Program-made: the position numbers and the translations under genes
Source: Steinernema hermaphroditum
Taxonomy: Eukaryota; Nematoda; Chromadorea; Rhabditida; Steinernematidae
Length of the DNA stretch: 64,000 nucleotides
Direction of reading: 5' to 3'
Assembly (NCBI GenBank): GCA_030435675.1
Contig: CM059621.1
Span: forward strand, 620,001-684,000
In this document: piece by piece, positions 1 to 11,595 of the stretch
Numbering within the stretch: position 1 is the stretch's first letter
Layout of the letters: each line of letters starts with the position of its first letter
Notes under the pieces: model-generated
Database searches by the model: none
What the model was told of the DNA's origin: nothing
The model's input: the letters and a program-made list of their open reading frames with translations, nothing else

Positions 1-1
1 T

Positions 2-127
2 AAGGTCTACAGGAATAATGTATGCGGAATCTACAACCTGCGTACAAATAAGACCGAATACGTCTGGTGTTCGGATACTAACGAGAGAGCGGCTTTTATC
101 TGTGAAGCTCCATCCGTTCGATCGTAA
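2..127 (+). CDS. 3' end of a C-type-lectin-like domain protein (astacin paralogue, partial)
   Basis: Frame open from the window edge to TAA at 125-127. The 41 residues include VCGIYNLRT, EYVWCSD and AAFICEAPSVR, nearly identical in layout to the last 41 residues of the complete astacin at 3922-6705 (VCGIYNFRT, GYVWCTD, AAFICEQPSVR). It is therefore the tail of a tandem paralogue on the same strand whose body lies outside the window. The two cysteines and the YVWC motif fit the C-terminal part of a C-type lectin-like fold. The astacin identity of the missing part is inferred from the neighbour only. Confidence 0.8.
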   Translation, partial: KVYRNNVCGIYNLRTNKTEYVWCSDTNERAAFICEAPSVRS

Positions 128-176
128 ATCTATTATTTGTATATGCCTTTTGAGTTCAATCTTTATAAAACGACAA

Positions 177-1364
177 TTAATAGATGAACATAGACTGAGT
201 AGAGTGTCCTAGCTTCTCCAAATTCGGAACACAAGCGAGCTTAACCATCGGCGGAGGGCCACACATCAAGATACCCGTATCGGCAGTTGAACCGGGAAGA
301 TGCTTCTGAATCATGGCCTCGTCTATGTGACCGACCGAGTGCTTCCAGTTCGAGTCAGCCTTGCTGACGGTGTACCAGAGGTTGAAGCGATCGCTGTGTT
401 TCTGGCGAAGTTCCTCTAGTTCAGCGCGGCAGAGAATGTCATCTTCGGATTGATTGGCGAAAAGCAGACTGAGGTGGGTCTTATCGGTGGGATCCTTGAG
501 AACAGCGTTGATAACCTGAAGGATACTGTGTTACCACCCGCTTACAAATGAAACGCGTTCGCAATGAGCCACACAGACAGTTGAGATCCTACCGCTTTAC
601 TGCCACTATGTCCTTGAGGTGCATCCGATAGCGCGTACCACTTATTAATACTTAGGGCCTTCTTGACCTATGCGGAAACCCTACCCTTGACGGATAGATT
701 GACCTACCTGCAGCATAGGCGTGATTCCACTGCCTCCAGCGATCAGTCCGAGACGCTTGAATTTGTGAACAACGGGCTCACTCTTCTTGTCAGGACGCAC
801 AGCGAAACTTCCATCGCCCTCATAGATAATTGACCCTGCTGGCCCTCGGAAGTCCACGGTGTCGCCGATGTTCAGGCTCTCCAGATGCTGAGACATCTTT
901 CCGCCATCTGGGAACTTCGGGTGCACGTCTTTGAAGTAGACTTTGATCATGAGCTCGACGAATCCTTTATCGTCATCGCTAGAGATGGGCGTATACGGTC
1001 GGACAATCAGTTGGCCGCCGATCTGAATATCATAAGCTACTAAAAAATGTTGGAACAAGTCACCTTAGCGCTCAGATACACATGTTGGCCAGGCTCGAGC
1101 CCAAGAACGTGTTGGTCCGATGGTAAGGCAAATCGGAATTTCCGAGTGTTGTGGCTGACGATTGCCTTCTGAATGAGCCGTAGAGGGTACTTCGTTTGAG
1201 GATTGAGAAGCGTTATCGGTCCCTTCTAGAACTAGGCGGAATAGTCAAGTTCCGAGAGGGAGAGAAACCTTGCTTTTCCCAAGTTTTTGGAAATAGAAGT
1301 AAGCGAGTATAGACGTGATGGCGGCGAGGACAGCAGTGCCGATCACGGAACCGTATTGAATCAT
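177..1364 (-). CDS. NADH-cytochrome b5 reductase, 4 exons
   Basis: Flavoprotein that passes electrons from NADH to cytochrome b5 on ER or outer mitochondrial membranes. Exons (minus): 1364-1269, 1225-1064, 1022-708, 515-177; all junctions keep frame. Exon 1 encodes an N-terminal membrane anchor. Then come the FAD-binding [11 protein letters not shown] and GGKMSQ motifs, the NADH-binding [10 protein letters not shown], the FANQ.EDILCR.ELEEL block, and the C-terminal CGPPPM near the end. Length (about 300 aa) and motif order match human CYB5R3. The exon 2/3 junction needs the acceptor GATATTCAG (41-nt intron), since the earlier TTTTTTAG breaks frame. Intron 3 carries a SINE fragment. It lies between two astacin paralogues on the opposite strand. 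Confidence 0.95.
541..582 (-). repeat. tRNA-derived SINE fragment (A-box half)
   Basis: Minus strand contains TGTCTGTGTGGCTCATTGCG, the 5' head shared with copies near 7.2, 21.1, 40.7 and 56.6 kb. Only the A-box half is present here. It lies inside intron 3 of the b5 reductase gene. Confidence 0.6.
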
Positions 1365-2829
1365 GCTGGAAAGGGCAGATGTGGTTAGTAATGTCAACTG
1401 AACAGAATAGGTTCGATCCTTGAAATAGTGTCTGAGCTCGCTACATTGAATGAAAAAGCGGAAGGAATTGAAAACAGCAATCGTTGAGTCTCATGATAGA
1501 GTTTCCAGTCGTTCGACATGAATAGGAAAATAAAGGAATAGAAAGACTAAAAAGACATGTTGCTTCAAGAAACTAGAAACCAGGAACCAGATCGTTTGTT
1601 GCCATAACCAGGGAAATTCGAAATAAAGCCCAAGCAGAGATCCGTGTTTGCCAATCATAAAAGGGGTGTTGTGACAGATGGAAAAGGGTGCGAAAAGTTC
1701 GGCGTCCTCATGTTGAAAGGATGCCGCCAGCGGCCGTACACCGTCGTCTGCCGCCGCACGACAACTGCACAACGTGTCCCGCTAATAAAGGTTTAAGTTT
1801 GAGGTTTCACCACATTGAACCGATTTCCATTCACTCATCCAACAGATCAGAAGAGCGTTTATGAGTATTTAGTGTTTTATAGGATGGCAATAAATGTTGA
1901 CTTGATAAAAAGAAAGAACAATCGATAGGACAAAGAAATTTCAATCATTCACGACGGACAGGAAGACCGACCACCTGTTCCACCAACTTAAATACTCATC
2001 GTCGCGTGTGGGAGCCTGACATCACCACACAACGTACATCGCCGAGTGCAGTTCTCCGCTCTTTGCACCCGCCTGCTTTTTTCTAGTTTGTGTTCGGAGA
2101 TGGCGGCGACGCGAAGGCAAACGAACTGGCTGGGATGCACCCTCGAAAACGGCGAAAACAGAAATCATTGATCGCGGGTAAGTGCGCGGTCGATCGTAAC
2201 AAAACAAGACCTTTTTACAGTTCCCTGTCGAAATACGAATCGATCACAATGTGACCATTAAGGGCACGTTCATAAAATACATTTATCATGCAAATTCATT
2301 GAAAAGCAATCGATGATGAAAACTCAGCCGAGACATTCAATAGAGACAAGATAAGTAAGAAGCTGATAATTGCAGACCACCGAGTCCAAACGGTCTGCAT
2401 GGGTATATCGATCTGATAGTGCACAGTGTAAGGTGTCCGCCCTAGATCGAGCCGAAGATCTGAATCTAGGCTATTAGTGTTATAGGTCATTGGAAGCATG
2501 GTGAGAGAATTGGTTTTTAATGATCGAAAATAAGCATCAAAGGTGGTTGTTTGTGTTAAGGAGATCCTTCACAAAATAGAAACTCCTATAGCCGACGAAA
2601 TCAACGCTTGGATGGAGACCCATCTTTGATGTGAGGTCGTCTCTAGGGTATCCTTGATATGAGGCCGTCTCTAGGGCTATGAAGCATCATCGGCTTCGGA
2701 TTCCCGGGAAGAAAAGGACGACGAATCCATTGAAGGCATGCCTAATGTTCAGGACTGCGACGATAGGGACGTCTTAACTTCACGAACTTCAGCGCTCAAC
2801 CTCAATCTTCGACACAACAGAGTTGGGCG
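1365..2829. other. Intergenic, no gene seen
   Basis: No ORF here has splice partners or family similarity. A two-copy direct repeat with core GAGGTCGTCTCTAGGG / GAGGCCGTCTCTAGGG lies at about 2625-2682. Confidence 0.5.
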
Positions 2830-2903
2830 AGTACCTGAACCCGAATCGTTCTTTTGAGCCTCGCGGGTGAGAGCCACACATCCTAACCACTAGGTCACAT
2901 GTT
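2830..2903 (-). pseudogene. Degenerate tRNA-Glu relic
   Basis: Minus strand keeps the A-box and anticodon-arm half of the tRNA-Glu(CTC) at 3407-3478 (CACTAGGTCACATG, GCGGGTGAGAGCC), but the T-arm and acceptor stem are scrambled. It cannot fold as a tRNA. Confidence 0.55.
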
Positions 2904-3406
2904 AGATGGAGTTTGCTGACCGTCTGAACCTCTTCTATGATGTCATGATTTTGATGGAGTAGCAACTGGTTTACGACATGAAAAATTCGCAGTTTCAACA
3001 TCCATATAACAACATAAAAGTGGATAATGCAGAGGTATACATACATTGTGCCAATAGACGATGGTTTGCGACTTCATCTCAAATTCCATGACGTTTTTCT
3101 GAACGACAATCCGAGTTAGTTCTTCTTATCACGTTGACGGTCGATAGTTCTTCGGCAGACCGCTGTTGAACTGATAGCGAGTGCGACCGAAAGGAAACGG
3201 GTAGTTTTCCTGAACGGCCGACATTTAGTGCAAAACACTGATAAGAATACGTCCTGATAACAAGATCACCGTCAAACGTATGTTTCATATGGTGATCTAC
3301 TGAGCTGTTCAAGGGTGTGAAGGCTGAAAACCACATGAATGGACGCTAAAATAGGGCGATATTACACCATTACATCAATTTGGCAAACTTGACAAAGAAA
3401 AAGTTA

Positions 3407-3478
3407 TTCCGATGCCGGGAATCGAACCCGGGCCTTGCGGGTGAGAGCCGCAAATCCTAACCACTAGACCACATCGGA
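3407..3478 (-). tRNA. tRNA-Glu (CTC)
   Basis: 72 nt. Acceptor stem TCCGATG/CATCGGA pairs perfectly and the discriminator is A. A-box TAGTGGTTAGGA, anticodon loop around CTC (GCTCTCACC), B-box GGTTCGATTCC. No intron. Identical in body to copies at 50687 and 58751. The 5' flank resembles those copies weakly. Confidence 0.97.
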
Positions 3479-3921
3479 CTTGATGTGAGGGACCTGCTGA
3501 TCTGGTATTACAGCCAGAAGATGCGAAGTCTGTGGAAAAGAATTCAATGGATCGCTTCTTATCTGACCGAAATAAGCGCTTTTTCACTAAACTACTCAGA
3601 CTTTGTCTCACTTGTATAGCAAAACTGAACTACTCAGAAAAGCCGGTAGTTCCTCTGTGATTTGAGAGACCAAAAAGGTATCATTGGATGAACTTCCATA
3701 TATAGTCACGAGAATCAAACCATTTCAACAAATATTTGCCTGGAAGTACGAATTTAACACTGTACTCATATCGTCCTCATAATACTTCAATAGATTTGAT
3801 TAAAAGTCAACTGTACGTTCGTTAATATATGCCCAAAATATAAGGACAAGAAAGATAAAAGTGCTAAAGGAAGCTAAATAAAAGTAGATGCTGGAATAGA
3901 GCCATCAGTTCTTCTTCAAAG
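3479..3921. other. Intergenic, putative promoter region of the astacin
   Basis: AT-rich spacer between tRNA-Glu and the astacin start. No clear TATA box or other gene. Confidence 0.4.
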
Positions 3922-6705
3922 ATGAGGATACTTCCTATTCTAGCGGTGCTGTTTCTCTCCTATGGCCACGCAGTTCCAGCGGGCCACAATCGGGTTCCCC
4001 TTAGGGGAAAGGAACTGCTGAAGAAGGTACTAATACTCAATGACTCAACCTAAAGCTATCTTGTAGGCACTTCCTGGCTTCAAGGACATCGATGCAGTGG
4101 CTGAGTTGATAGCCGAGCAGAAGAAGAAGGCCCAGCAGAGGCTTAGCCATGGACAGCAAGCAGTGGACAAGGAGATGAGCGAACTCATCGAAGAGGCTAA
4201 GGTAGGGAAACAAGCGGTTCATGGATGACATCTGGTCTTAGAAACTGAACCCAAAGCCCCTTCCAGCGAACGCTTCTCATAGCATCCCAGAGATAAACTC
4301 GAAACTGGGTCTTGACGAGGTCCTTGTCGAGGGCGACATGCTTCTGACTCTGTGAGTTGACCTGACAGTCACTCGATTAAAAACTTCCTTTGGTTTTAGA
4401 GAGCAGGCTAAGCGCCATTTCGGACTTGACTCTGGACGATCTAAACGTCAAGCAATGCAAGGCTGGGATTGGCCCAATTCGCTTTGGAAGGATGGTGTCT
4501 ACTATAGCTACAGCAACGATTTGAGTAGGTTCAAGATGAAAATAATGATCAAGTTCCGGGCATGGGCCAGCATGTACCATCTACTTTAATGAGTTCTCAT
4601 CAGCACCCCTCCTTCTATGATCATTCTAGACCAAAAAGGCCGAGATGCAGTAGATAAAGCGGCCGCCTTCTGGCAGCAACACACTTGTATTCGCTTCTAC
4701 AAAGTCGCCAGCAAAGCTCAGGCCAGATCCTCGCCTCTCCTTGTGTTCTATCCTCGCGGCGGTGGATGCTTGAGTCAAATCGGGCGCGATCCCAGGGCGC
4801 AGGAACAGTATGTGTCGATTGGGCCCGGTTGTGAAACTGTAAGTGACCCCATATAGTCAAGCTACCATCATCACCTTCAGGTCGACGTCGCCGCGCACGA
4901 GATCGGCCACGCGCTTGGATTCAATCACGAACAGAATCGATGGGATCGCGGTCAATTTGTGAGGCTCAATTTGGACGACGCAGAGGTACCCTTATTCAAC
5001 GCATAACTTGTCACATTCCACGTTTTAGGAGAAGTGGAAGTACGCGTATGATGTGGCTGACAAATCTCAAAATGATAACTACGGCAAACAGTATGACTTC
5101 AGAGGAATTATGCACTATTTTGATACGTATGGAACGTTACATATACAACTCATTCCATACAGATTTTTAGCGCTTTCGCAAAACCTAACAAAACCGTGAT
5201 GTTCACTCGGAATCCAGCTTATCAAATGTCTCTCGGAGGCTCCGACGTTCCGACTTATGGAGACATCTTTGAGATGAATACACAGTACTCTTGTTATGGT
5301 AAGCATCATCGATCTGAGACCCCTTGGGAAGAGTGTAGCACTCGGGGATTGTAATCAGAAAGGGCATAACTGAAGGGGGAGGAGGGGGTGAAAGGATCTA
5401 GGGTAAAGGAGATAGGGATGCCAGATTAACTTCAAAAGGGTCATAGAGAAGGACCCAACCATCGGAAACCGTCATAAGACAGGATGTGGCCCAGATGGGT
5501 AGAACGCGGGTGGGTCTATATGTAGAATGAGGTGCCCATCAATAGCAGATAAGGTCACCACCACCATATGAATCCAATTTCAATTTCAGTTTGGGTATGA
5601 CGGTTCTATCAGGCCTCGCAAAGAGTATAGAACGCGGGTGGGTCAATAAAATGAGAGGTCTACCAATAGCAGATCGATGCCAACCATCGGAGACCGTGGA
5701 AATCCAAGTCCATCTCACAAGACTCCCCATTTTCAGATCGATGCAAGAACTCGGGTACCGTATGCAAGAACGAAGGACGTCCGAATCCGAACAACTGCGG
5801 CGTGTGTCAGTGTCCGAGTGGCTTCGGAGGAAGGGACTGCTCCCAGCGCCAGCCTCCTTCCCATGGACTTCGATGTGGAGAGACCCTAAGTGCCACTGGG
5901 TCTTGGAAGACACTGTCCATCAGTAATGTCGTCGGAAACGGTAAATGGGAGTCAGCCAACAAGACTGATCCCTACCACTGCACGTGGCATGTGAAGGCGC
6001 CAGCTGGGAAGCGGATACAGTATTCGGTCACTTATGTGGGAATTTCGGATTCTGAAGGCGACTCTCTGTGCTATCCAAGGTGCTTCCTCGGTGGTCTGAG
6101 CATCAAGGGAATCGAAAAAACGTGGATCCCCGAGGGGATGCGCGTCTGCTGCAAGACTCAGTTCAACAAAGCCCAAACTACCGCCTCCAATCTTCTTATC
6201 ATCCAGCCGTGGAACTCTTTCGCCTACACGGATTTCAAGGTTCAATACAAGATTGGTATGTCTCTGTTCTGATCACTTCATCTTACTGAGTCATGTAGTC
6301 GACGGCACCGGGGGTGGAGGACCGGACAGCACCCCACCAACTCAGAAAACCACGACCACCACAACTCGTAGGCCAGCCACGGGAAAATGCCCATACAACT
6401 ACCAAATCCTAAGTGCCGACGGTTCCCGCTGCTACAGCTACTACACCGCCGAACTAACCTATCAGTCAGCCGAGAGCGTCTGTAGAAATGCCCGTGGTTC
6501 AATTTCGATGTCGCAGCCAGCTCAGGACGAAGCTACTTTGAAGAATGTGTTCCCACGAAGCGTTCAAGGCTACTGGCACGAGATCTACAGCAACGGAGTG
6601 TGTGGAATCTACAACTTCCGTACTAAAGCGACCGGATATGTCTGGTGTACGGACGCCTACAGTAAAGCGGCTTTTATCTGTGAGCAGCCATCGGTTCGAC
6701 GATAA
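3922..6705 (+). CDS. Astacin metalloprotease with EGF, CUB and C-type-lectin-like domains, 10 exons
   Basis: Secreted zinc endopeptidase. Exons: 3922-4026, 4067-4201, 4242-4351, 4400-4524, 4630-4838, 4881-4985, 5029-5126, 5171-5298, 5737-6255, 6299-6705 (646 aa). A signal peptide (1-17) is followed by a prodomain with VEGDM (aspartate-switch region) ending in the furin-like site RSKR (130-133). The catalytic domain has HEIGHALGFNHEQNR (234-248; His234, His238, His244 bind zinc, Glu235 is the base) and the Met-turn MHY (291-293). Then come an EGF module (C.NSGTVC...CQCPSGFGGRDC), a CUB domain, a Thr-rich linker (about 515-530) and a C-terminal lectin-like domain (YVWC, FIC) without an obvious EPN/WND calcium-sugar motif. 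The start is the first ATG before the hydrophobic segment. C. elegans NAS proteins usually end in CUB, TSP1 or ShK rather than a lectin domain. Confidence 0.93.
5299..5736 (+). other. Long astacin intron with internal duplication
   Basis: The 438-nt intron 8 is about ten times longer than the others and holds two imperfect copies (near 5460-5545 and 5630-5700) sharing AGAACGCGGGTGGGTC and CCAACCATCGGA. No coding function seen. Confidence 0.5.
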
Positions 6706-7198
6706 CTGATAATGTAAATCATGTATATAGCTATGTATCCTGCAAATATAAATCTTCTGGAAGTTAACGTGCTTTCACTGGCATCGAAAGTGATTTTGTG
6801 GTGGAATTATCTTATGTTCTTCCCTCAAGGGAAGACTGAGATTTAGTGAACAACCTTTGTTGGAGATGAAATTGCACAACACTGATAAGGGAAGGCATCC
6901 AAGTGCGGGCTGAGATTTGGCCGATTCGTGTCGGTTCGGCGGCTCTCTCTCAGCTCCGACTCAGTTGGTATCTCTGACGTCAACACACGAGGATATTAGA
7001 ATAAGAATTCACTGAAGATCTAGCGGAATAAAGAGCTGTTTGGCTAGTTGTTCCAACTACGACTCCCTGATGTTCCAGACCCTCCAATCCATCTTAGTTA
7101 GTTCATGTGGCCTGGACAAAAAATCAGTCAAAAACAGCAAAAAAACTCAAAGCCTAGCATCGCCAGAGACATAGTGGAAATAGAGCGCTATCAACTCA
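6706..7198. other. Intergenic, no gene seen
   Basis: 3' flank of the astacin. An AATAAA-like AATATAAA lies near 6746. Nothing else recognised. Confidence 0.4.
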
Positions 7199-7275
7199 AC
7201 TGTCTGTGTGGCTCATTGCGAACGTTCTCCGTTTGTAAGCGTACGGTGCCGGGTTCGGTTCCCCTCGGGTCCTTA
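7199..7275 (+). repeat. tRNA-derived SINE head
   Basis: TGTCTGTGTGGCTCATTGCG (A-box-like) is followed about 45 nt later by the B-box-like GGGTTCGGTTCCCC. The spacing fits a tRNA-related pol III promoter, but the sequence does not fold into a full cloverleaf. It is followed by the palindrome CCGTGCGCACGG near 7297. Confidence 0.6.
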
Positions 7276-7506
7276 TTTTGTGTGGGAGTTTTCTCCGTGC
7301 GCACGGAAAAACACACACACAAATAGACCAACGGACCCGTCGGTTCTCCGTTTATATATAGGGGATAACATGCGTCATGTTGTGGTTCTACGAATGCATT
7401 CACAATGTTTTCAATAACATGTGAGTCAAGATGTTCTTGCGTTATGATATTACATCCTTTTACCCCACTCCTCTTGTTTGTACAGGCCTATTCTCCGCCT
7501 CCTCGT

Positions 7507-10267
7507 ATGAGCACAAACTCTTTCGAATTCTTATTCCATTTTCTCATCATGTTGCCTTTCTGCACGGAAAACAATGTGTTAAGCCTGGAATCAGAGGCCT
7601 TCTCGACCAACGACTCCAGTCGAACAGCCTTCTACATAGGAGTCACCTACATTTCGATGGGCGTCGTCTCTCTGCCCGTCAATTTCTTTGTTTTGTTCGT
7701 TTTCGCGTAAGTCTAGTTTTACAGTTACTAACGATTATGGTCTTTGAAGACTCAAGCCTACAGAGCCCATCTTCTATAGCTACAAGCCTAAAGATGTACA
7801 TATATCTATGACGCAGTTGGTACATGGAGAGTCGTCCTACAGTTTTCCAGTTCAAATTCTTACCGACAGGTTTTTGGGTTCTTTCGCTCTAGAAACACAT
7901 AAATCACATTTTTCGCAGAGTAAGATTCACTTCCACTCGAAATGATACTCGATTGGCACGTATCTGTATGTAGCGCTGACTCAGAGCCGGGTACAAACGG
8001 ATCGGATCGGCTAGCCATTCATCCAATCTTTGAGCCGGTACAGCTACGGCTGAACCCATCTCTGCTTTTGACCAATATTGAAACCCCCTTTTCCCAGTCA
8101 CCTTGTGAGGAGAATACCCAAAAAGTAAAAGACCTGGAAAGAAAAGACCCAGCAGTGACACCCTAAGCCAAGCCGGGATTTGCCACGACTATAAGGCTCA
8201 CATAAAATCAACAGGCTTAAAGCTCGGTATCACTGTTATGGTTTGGTCATTTTCATTTTCATACAATGCAGAATCAATACCACACGCATTCCTCTTTTTA
8301 AATGGTAAGCTTCAGTTCAGTCGTGATATCCCTTCTCTCTGAACTTTTCTTACAATAAATTAGTATGTGTTTTTGTCCCCTCTTTTGCAGTACAGTGCTC
8401 ATAGCAAAAATGTACAATAGTTCAGTGCTTGTTTGTGCTCGTTAAGAAAAAGTTGTACCCAAAGGTGCACAACTGGACCGTGCACAAGCCGTTAATTCAA
8501 GAGTATAAACTCGGTAAATTCGCTGGAATCGGTATGTTTATGCATAGTAATGTTGATCGAGCGAATTGCCCTTCCAAGTTACTCGAAAGCGTGTGAAATT
8601 TGTGACGTTTCTTGTGCGAATTATCTTTTTCTTTATTTTGTTCTTTTGTAGTCGCTAGGAGTGCGGGAGAGTGTTCACACACATTGTATACAAGGTGGAG
8701 GACATGATTACGACTGCAGTGGATACGTTGTGGGTCAGTAACTCACATTTCATGGTCACAAAGAGCACTTTCCATAAAATTCCACTGCTGTTTCTTCCAG
8801 TGGGACTCGAACCCGCGACCTAATGTGCGATAATTGTCACGCGAAAGGTCACGGGTTCGACACCCGGCACCCTTCTCTTTTTAGTCGTCCTCCTCTGATA
8901 AACGAGCCCGTCTACAAACTGCTAACCATCACCAGTGTCCTCGACATCCTAAACCTGATCACCGGCTGCTTCGTCTGTGGACTCGCCTCCCTTTTCAACG
9001 CTTCGTACTGTGTACCACACTGGGAATGGCTGCTTCCCTACAGTGTCTACTTCATGGGTAAGCCATTATGCAACTTCTGCCACATTGTGCGTCGTCTTCT
9101 TCAGCCCATTGGTACGCCTACTGCGCCGCGGCGGAAGTTCTCGCGATTAACCGTCTTCTGGTCTTCGCTAAACCTGCGTTGTCGACGTTTCTTTTCAGCG
9201 GCCGCAAGCCTTGGCTCTGGCTGATATTCATCATAGGATATAGTGTAGTAGGTACTGTCATAAAGCCCACCATGTTCTACGCTTATGTCCCGGCTGCCGG
9301 AGTGATCTTTGACTCAGCGGTATGTTGCTTCCTCGTAGGCATCGCCGATCTCCGTTGTTTAGCCGAACCTTTTCCACATCTACAATAACATGGTCAAATT
9401 GGTTGTTGTTACCGCATGTTACCTACTGATGATTGTCCTTCTCGTGAGAATGAAGCACGGCGTTGTAGTCAAAGCTCAGAGATCCGTAAGTTCTTTTGTG
9501 GGTGAGCCAAAAAGCGCAGAGGGACAATTTAAAGGAACGTGGCGAAAATAGTGGATTGTACCATAAAGGACTTTTTATTTATTATGTGCCACTCTCCTGA
9601 ATGGTTACGGGACTGCGCCCAGCTTCCGATTATATCATCAGTACAGTTTCAGCACAAAACCGCTCAGAGCCATGACGTCGACATCGAGATCGATCCCTCC
9701 TTGAGATCGGACCAAATTTTAGATGTGACTTTTAATAATAGAGCCTATGCAAAAGGGCAGACATCTAGATCTGATAGGGATCTCGCCCATATTTCGCTTG
9801 CGTAGAGGTCTTTAGAACACCGAGACCGATATAAAGGGGATTTTTCAAACAACATTGCAGCTATCTTCTGGCCATCTTAACTTGCAAGGCAACTTCAAAG
9901 TCTCACAACACAACAGTGCTTTTCTTCTACACACCATATTGATCTTTTTCAGCTATCGATTCTAACCTTCATTGTGGCCGTATTTGGAGCGGCAGCTACC
10001 GCCGGTTACTTAACCGTCAGCTACTGGCCGATCAGCAAGGAACTAAGCAAATATACAGGGCTCATAGCCCAGCTAGGTTGGATCCTACTGCATGGTAAGA
10101 CACTCTGAAAGATGACGAAAAAGTTATTTTTAGCCTTTACTGGCTATGTGTATCTCATCGGCAACAAGACCGTTAGGCAGACGTTCGTTGATGTAGTCAC
10201 TCGCAGAAATACGAAAGTTTTTGTGTCGTCTGTGCAAGGCTCTAATAAGATGTTTCGTGCGAGATGA
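7507..10267 (+). CDS. SRT-class serpentine chemoreceptor, 6 exons
   Basis: Seven-transmembrane GPCR of the nematode SRT family, presumably an odorant receptor on sensory cilia. Exons: 7507-7706, 8885-9057, 9105-9319, 9363-9485, 9953-10094, 10134-10267 (328 aa, all phases close). Visible family marks: VYKLL in TM2, YCVPHWEW and LAINR in the TM3 region, IYNNM in TM5, and C-terminal YLIGNKTVRQTF, the conserved N-K-T-[IV]-R end of SRT proteins. An in-frame upstream start-like codon exists; the ATG at 7507 is preferred because the N-terminus then has normal length. Intron 1 (1.18 kb) contains a foldback with B-box arms and a dispersed repeat, unlike the other short introns. Confidence 0.88.
7985..8052 (+). 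repeat. Dispersed repeat copy (CGGATCGGATCGGCT core)
   Basis: The core ACGGATCGGATCGGCTA plus a following GAGCCGG recurs at 53035-53103 and inverted at 45920-46016. Probably a short non-autonomous element lying in the SRT intron 1. Confidence 0.45.
8801..8867. repeat. B-box foldback element
   Basis: Left arm GGGACTCGAACCCGCGACC is the reverse complement of the right arm GGTCACGGGTTCGACACCC, allowing a few mismatches. Both arms hold a GGTTCGAnnCC-type B-box, in opposite directions, separated by about 27 nt. It is in an intron of the SRT gene. Confidence 0.7.
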
Positions 10268-11595
10268 TGAGGTCACCAACTTTATTCTTTGATACAGCTA
10301 TTGAGCTGATGCATAATAAATGGCCGATGTTGTAAACATGTCATAATTTCACGACGTTTACTTCAAAGGCATAACCGATGGGCGCGTTACTGAGTACGGT
10401 TATTTTTCGACCTACATCATGATTGGCGGCTTGTACATTACATTCCTCTTGATGTTGGAGGTCCATTCTTTCTCGATGGTCATTCTGTTGGTACCTCGAG
10501 AGAGCGAAATGCGAAGTGATGTATGTTCTTCAAATGGTAACATTGGTGACTGCCTTCTATCACGTACATCCTTGGGCCTTGTCTACCGAATGCACCTATC
10601 GCTATGCTCGTCATTTATCACAGCATGAGCTAATCTCAAAAAGATGGCCTTTTCCATGATCACCATGTTCTGTTAACTCCAATGGTTCCACATGGTTAAG
10701 TACCATAACAGGGAACGGGGACATGCAGCAGGTAGCCATCGCTCACAGCTACGATGCCCAGATAGTGACTCCACGAGCTCGTTTCTACTTCACGGAAATA
10801 AAGTCGAAATGTGAAAAAAATGACCCTTGGATTGAGTGCTGGGCAAGGGTGGGCCTATTTCAAAAAAAGGTGGGCTTACTCCCCCGGGGAGGGGTCATGT
10901 CGGGCCGGGGGGGGGGGGGGGGGGGGTTTAAAGTCATAGTGAAGAGGGCTCCCCTACAAGATACTGCCAAAAAATACACGATCGTCATTACAGGTGTGGG
11001 TCAAAACATTGAAGTAAAGTAGGAGGTTTAGCGTGTGGTCCCGCAACGATCTCCCTCAATGTAAGGAAACTACGGTAGATTTATATAAAATGGCCTGTTT
11101 ACCCCTTTTTCCTTGGTCGGGGGGAGAGTAAAGTAGGGTCTAATCGATAGAGCTCGTCTAGCTCTATGCATCAATGGATCGAAATTACTATGTTATTCAG
11201 GGATTTCGTTGCGGGACCACAATCGACTCACCCCTTGCCCACCTCTGCTTGTATTACCAAAAAGTCCGACTTGTTGAGACCATGTGTTGTTTTTTTTTTC
11301 GTATCGAGCTTTCTTAGCTCGTGTCCGCTGTACGCTGTACGCGTCCGCTAATGAAGATATTAGGAGAGAACCACTCAGATTAAGGTGAAGAGGTCGAAAA
11401 ATGGATCAAAAACATTTTTCGATTTTAAACCTCGCGTATTCTACGAACGAGGAAGCCGGATGTTGGCCATAAAGTGGGCTGAAGTTGTACATAGGAATGA
11501 TATATACCTTGACTGAAATCTTCGTGTTTTGTCCCAGTAAATTATTAAAAAATGATCGGCCATTTTTTTATGCATCAACCCAATATATACATTCT
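10268..11595. other. Intergenic; possible receptor exon relic and poly-G tract
   Basis: Around 10370-10540 a plus-strand reading (TDGRVTEYGYF, then a hydrophobic run IGGLYITFLLMLE) resembles a transmembrane exon of a chemoreceptor, but no partner exons were found. A run of 20 G lies at 10907-10926. The rest is featureless. Confidence 0.35.
10907..10926 (+). repeat. Homopolymer G20
   Basis: Twenty consecutive G, with further G-runs just upstream (GGGG at 10886, GGG at 10902). It could form a quadruplex, but it may also be an assembly-length artefact. Confidence 0.8.

Noticed and set aside
1022..1063. A 24-nt intron or frameshift in the b5 reductase
   Set aside because: Using the acceptor GATATTCAG gives a 41-nt intron and restores [14 protein letters not shown] in frame.
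10370..10640. Possible chemoreceptor exon downstream of the SRT gene
   Set aside because: Only one transmembrane-like stretch; no flanking exons. The SRT gene already ends properly at 10267.
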